Shown piece by piece: positions 59,790-64,000 of a stretch of 64,000 nucleotides of DNA. Source of the stretch: Sapria himalayana (Eukaryota > Streptophyta > Magnoliopsida > Malpighiales > Rafflesiaceae). The stretch's first letter is position 1. The number at the start of each line of letters is the position of its first letter. Below the pieces are notes generated by a model. The model ran no database searches and was not told the origin of the DNA. It saw only the letters and a program-made list of their open reading frames with translations. Position numbers and translations under genes: made by a program. The stretch is from positions 1,517,006-1,581,005 of the forward strand of contig JAREIK010002415.1 of the NCBI GenBank assembly GCA_029783825.1. The letters run 5' to 3'.

Positions 59790-60540
59790 TGATGTCTGCA
59801 CTGCACCACAATCAACATGTAGCACTCCACACGAGTGTATGGTGAAAATTTATAGAGAATATAATATTCAGAATAAAATACTTAATATAATTTTCAATAA
59901 TAATTCTAATAGTAGAGTAATCATTAGTATATTTATTATAACAATTATAAATAAACTATCAAATAAAATTTTTTTTATTAGGTATATGTGTCACATTATC
60001 ATTATTTCCAACACTTTGGGAAAAATTAAAAATTCAATAAAAGATTTTTGAATGCTTAACAGACAACAATAGTTACATAATCTTTATTTGTCAGTAAAAA
60101 TAAAAATAAAATCCAAATAAATATGAGACACAGTTGAAATTATATTTACCTTATATTAGAGTGATGTGTTGGCTACCAACACGTGATATATGATTATCTC
60201 AATAGACAAACTTATTATTCATAATTTATACTGTGATACAAAAATTTTATTTATAAAATTCCAAAATTTTTGTATGACACAATAAATATCTCTTCATCTC
60301 TGCAAACTCTCACCACTTATGTTATACTTAGGTGCATATATAATATTAATAGTATGTTTAGTAAGTGTAAAAAATATAATGCATTTAATATTATGATTGT
60401 TGAGATTAAAACTAATTATTTAAAATACTTATCATTTATTCTAACTCTGTATTGTTTAACTTTTTGTATGGATCCTATGATTAAAATAGAAATAATAGAA
60501 AACATATTAAGATAAATATCCACTTACATAAACGAAACAC
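59790..60540 (+). pseudogene. hAT transposase relic, copy 3 (plus strand, partial)
   Basis: STPHECMVKIYREYNIQNKI followed by FNNNSNSRVIISIF (59810-59945) and a later segment MYDTINISSSLQTLTTYV through CMDPMIKIEIIENILR (60270-60515) match the core and DUF4413-like parts of the 33.4-kb transposase. It lacks the start and the C-terminal dimerisation domain. Codons have drifted toward A and T throughout, and several stops occur. Confidence 0.7.
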
Positions 60541-60624
60541 ACGAATTAAAAAATTTTATTCACAAAAATTTAAATGACATGTTTACAAATTAGGCATTCA
60601 CCTCTTTTTTGTTACCCATATATA

Positions 60625-60735
60625 TTTTAGTACTATTTTTGTATTTTTTTAAAAAATCCTAATGATAAAATAATATTATTGATTATTTACGTGGATGATA
60701 TTATATTCGAGAAAACACCTCATCAGTTGCCCCTT
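60625..60735 (+). pseudogene. Short copia reverse transcriptase fragment
   Basis: The plus strand is open here and reads PNDKIILLIIYVDDIIFE, which matches the catalytic YVDD core of copia reverse transcriptase and its hydrophobic lead. It is only about 35 codons long and lies between two hAT copies. Chance is possible, but agreement over the YVDDIIF motif and its lead makes a true fragment likely. Confidence 0.45.
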
Positions 60736-62963
60736 ACTAATTTAATGAAAAGATTATTATCTTTAAATATAATATCCATGTCTGAACTTAGAGACTCGTT
60801 AAAATTATTATCTTAATATCATTATATTTAAATATGTTATCAAATTGTTCATGAATCGGATCATATGATTTTTTCTGCTTGATTCATGTAGGTAGATATG
60901 TATTTTAATATATTTTCTACTCATTTCATTTTAACCCTAGGATTCATACTAAAAATCAAATAATAAAGTAATGGAATAGAAGTCCAATATTTTAAATATT
61001 TATTTTTTATCTCAATAATAATGTCACTAAAATCAAGGTGTCCTTTATACTTGTCAAACTTACTACCAAAGCTGCATACTCATATGGTTGAAGTGTATAC
61101 AAATGAATACATATTTGTCATATAAAAAAAAAATTTTAAGAATTCAAAAATATAATTCATATCTCATAATCTTAATAATCAATAATAATTTCATTATTTT
61201 TACTATTAATATAATCGAATATAATGTGCTAGTAGCCAGCATATAAATCTAATATTAAGTATGTATAATTGTAATGATATATAAAAAATAATTAGAATTT
61301 TTTCTTTTTTATATCAATTGACGAACATAGAGTGTAAAACTCTTGTTGTCTACTAGGTTTCTTAAGATATTACAGTATATTTCTTATATTTTTTAATATG
61401 AGAAAAATTATTTTTATTCTCACGTGCATTATTAAATTATTTATGTGACACATATATCTAACATAAAAAATATCAGCTAAGTGCTCATATTTAATAGTTC
61501 TCACAAATATATTAATTATGATATCCTTATTTTAACTATTATCAAATATAATACTATAAATTTTATTTTGAATATCATATTTTTAAAAATTCTTGACAGA
61601 CAATCATATATAGTAAGGTTATCATAAAAATAAATAATCACATAGAATCATAAAAATTTTGTCTTCACTTAGAATCAAAATAAAGGGTCATGATGCATGT
61701 AAATGCAATGTCATCACGACTAGTGTATATATCAAACATTACAGAGATTATTTCATTATATTACTTAAATTCATTAATTATTAATTATTTTTTTAATTTA
61801 AATATTTAATTATATTATTCCTACTAGTCAACCTAAGAATTCTATGATAAATAGGCTATAAACAAGTTTATATAATATAAACTAATCTAGAATCCTCCGA
61901 AATTTTAATTTAAAGACTAATGCTAAAAATTAATTTCATCATCCTTTCACTTCAAACTCATCATGATAAATAAAGTCAATAAATCTAAAGTTTATTTTTA
62001 ACTTCAAATACTTTATCACTCAATTAGGTTTATCGAGGATCTAATATACTATATTTTCTATTGTATCAATCAGCATATCTCTGAAAATGATCAATGTTAC
62101 AAATTTTCCTACATATATATATATTTTTTTAAAATATATACATTATACTAAATTTTCTTCGACACTCCTAAAATTTGACTATTATTAGATTTTTTGGGCA
62201 AATAAATCAAGACAATGGAAGAAAACTTACTTTTCAATCTTGAATCTTTTAGTCAGATTATCATTTCTAGATCTATTTTACTTTCATATTATTCATTATT
62301 TGTCATTGTTTTAAATTAGGACTAGAAATAAAAAAAAATATTATTTTTAAAATTTTTTACTCATTATTAATTTATTTATTTATCTAAAAATATTAATCAA
62401 AATATAAATATATGCAACACAATATATACATTTACTTCGTGTGAACATCAAGCACTTTTTCACCTTCACCTAGTATGCTCGTATCTCAAAGTCACAGCTT
62501 ATCACCAAAATTACTCTAATGCTCCACCATATTAAAATTACAAACAAAAAAATTGTGGACACTGATATTTTTAGAAATTCATAAAAAAAGAGAGAATAGA
62601 GAAAAATAGATTATAAATAAATTATAAAAAATAACATATAATATACTATTTATAAAAAAAATCTAATTAAAAAGATTGCGTTTTTAGGACAAAAACTATA
62701 TAGCCGCCGAATTTCACCCAAAGATCCATTGGATTATAAAATTATTTTTTTAAACTAAACAAGCCAACATGCATAGCCCCGTGCTGACATGTCAAGCACA
62801 TGGATCACAACTAGCATGACCCCGACATGGCACAAGCCGTGCCACAGACAGCATGAGTTAGGTCCAAGCACAATATTATACCATGTCATGTCGGGTCTAG
62901 CTTCATTGAATTGGGTCATGTCGTGGGTAATGCCCAAGCTATCTAACCCACTTGCCACATTTA
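60736..62963 (-). pseudogene. hAT relic, copy 4 (minus strand) with decayed 5' end
   Basis: The complement of 60740-61000 matches 57950-58160 of copy 2, including the 'ctactcatttca' and 'taaccctagg' segment around MDPRV. A core segment around 61680-61760 reads SVMFDIYTSRDDIAFTCI, the counterpart of TSDIWTSNDESSYTCL. The GC-richer end lies at 62758-62963 and finishes in CCCACTTGCCACATTTA, related to the ends at 20038 and 29620. A 'ccattggat' segment at 62730 matches the leader of the 33.4-kb element. It is heavily decayed, and no target duplication is legible. Confidence 0.65.
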
Positions 62964-62984
62964 TTTCTTTATATATATATATAT

Positions 62985-63600
62985 AATCTATTCTATGAGG
63001 AGCATTACCTTATCACAAAAAAGATAAATGATTGATGATCTTACAAAGATAGATCTTTTGGGATTTCCTCTGGCAAATATTCTTATTGATCTTATATCAA
63101 TTTCATTTCTAATATGACTCTTTCAGTTGACTCTAATAAGAGATTTGTATGGAACAATAACTATCTGATTTACTAGACCAGATATAGTATACATCATTAG
63201 TATAGCAAGTTATTTTTTAAATACTCCTTAACAAATTCGCCTTGATGTAGATTCACATTGAAATAGTTCTTCACATAATGATGCATATGAAAAGATCTAT
63301 AAAACTTAGGATCTCTTTCAATGATTATTGACACTTACAGTTGACTGGATATTCAAGTTTATGTTGAGCATAAACATGTACTAAGAGAATATCTATGACA
63401 TGGTTTTTATACTTTTCTAAAAATCAATCTTATCTCCTATAAAAGAATAAGACATAATTATTTTGAGATTCAATTTGTCACTTATTAAAAAATTCATACT
63501 AAAATAAATAAGTAAATGATAATTTATACATAGTTACTGTTGTACATATAACAATCGATCTATCTCAAAATATCAAGTGTGTTTCATTCTTGTGACATTT
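62985..63600 (+). pseudogene. Copia reverse transcriptase/RNase H relic
   Basis: The plus strand reads, in shifting frames: ITLSQKR near 63008 (the 'isLsQrKYi' segment); LANILIDLISI near 63077; YGTITI and then FTRPDIVYIISIASYFLNTP near 63150-63230 (the 'L-x-TRPDI-xYAv-x-x-vSqFm' motif of copia reverse transcriptase); a segment like 'RyLKGt' near 63285; and sequence resembling 'DADWAG...RRStsGYc-x-FlG' near 63345-63440. Stops are frequent. It is related to the 46.8-48.1 kb relic. Confidence 0.65.
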
Positions 63601-64000
63601 ATAAGAAGAATTGAGACTTACCTGCTTTGATATATTCTTTGGAAATATTTCATTTATATAATAATATTACACAGTTACTAACAAATAGATTAACTGATCA
63701 GAATAAAGAAACTTATTTTGTCATTTAGGCACAATTATGAAAAAAAAATTATTAGTGTAATACATGTGTTGATGAACCAAATAATATTAAGATGATTTAA
63801 CAAGCTAATTTACAGTATTCTTTATATGAATTCAATGAAAAAGCAGTATAATATTCAACGCACCTGGGCACGTTGGGTGTCGTGAGTGTTGGGATAATAT
63901 TATTCTGCGCACAAAGATTCTTGGAGAAAGATACTTATGTTTTTGGCATTTGTTTATTATAATGACTCAAACATCTATAGTTATTTCTCGATCAAGTGTT
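63601..64000. other. Unassigned end of window
   Basis: Probably the 3' non-coding part of the copia relic. No polypurine tract or LTR start could be fixed before the window ends. Confidence 0.4.

Overview
This window looks like nuclear heterochromatin from a flowering plant. It is AT-rich and has no bacterial-type operons. It is filled with decayed LTR retrotransposons of the Ty3/gypsy (Athila-type) and Ty1/copia classes, hAT transposons with GC-rich ends, tRNA-derived SINEs, (TA)n microsatellites and minisatellites. The plant assignment rests on the Athila-type gag and 'putative plant transposon protein' motifs, the plant-type SINE with A and B boxes, and an intron-split TFIID subunit 12 (TAF12) fragment of plant type. 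I cannot name the species. No complete intact host gene is visible; the only confident host coding sequence is the three-exon TAF12-like fragment at 48.4-50.6 kb.

Layout. 0.3-3.5 kb: decayed Athila accessory ORF (+), with a 0.89-kb tandem duplication and a tract rich in GTCATGA. 3.5-11.9 kb: an Athila-type element on the minus strand, with two direct LTRs (about 3476-5700 and 9496-11945), a decayed tRNA-Asp-type primer site, a gag-protease relic and a 72-bp coding tandem repeat where polymerase should follow. 12-16 kb: mostly unassigned, with one possible LTR junction. 15958-16904: a non-autonomous foldback (MULE-like) element with about 145-bp inverted repeats around a strand-asymmetric GC-rich core. 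19.7-22.5 kb: hAT ends, a 19-bp tandem repeat, SINEs and a 484-bp hAT MITE. 23.35-24.1 kb: a minisatellite whose unit is a hairpin. 24.7-26.9 kb: a copia relic (+) split by a 393-bp hAT MITE. 31.4-37.3 kb: a third Athila LTR, opposite in orientation, split by a 3.2-kb hAT element that carries a dead transposase.

37.5-48.1 kb: scattered copia pieces (protease, integrase-proximal region, reverse transcriptase, RNase H) and a minus-strand SINE. 48.4-51.3 kb: the TAF12 fragment and a scrambled short-duplication zone. 51.7-53.1 kb: the copia 3' end (-) with its LTR, split by a 479-bp hAT MITE that contains long palindromes. 53.1-63 kb: a cluster of hAT relics in both orientations with unassigned inserts. 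63-63.6 kb: another copia relic.

The parts do not form a pathway. They form a nested record of insertions. The hAT elements still have near-perfect 8-bp target duplications and sit inside older, CpG-decayed LTR elements, so the hAT family was active last. The least familiar structures are the foldback element, the hairpin minisatellite, the palindromes in the 52.5-kb MITE and the scrambled block beside the TAF12 fragment.
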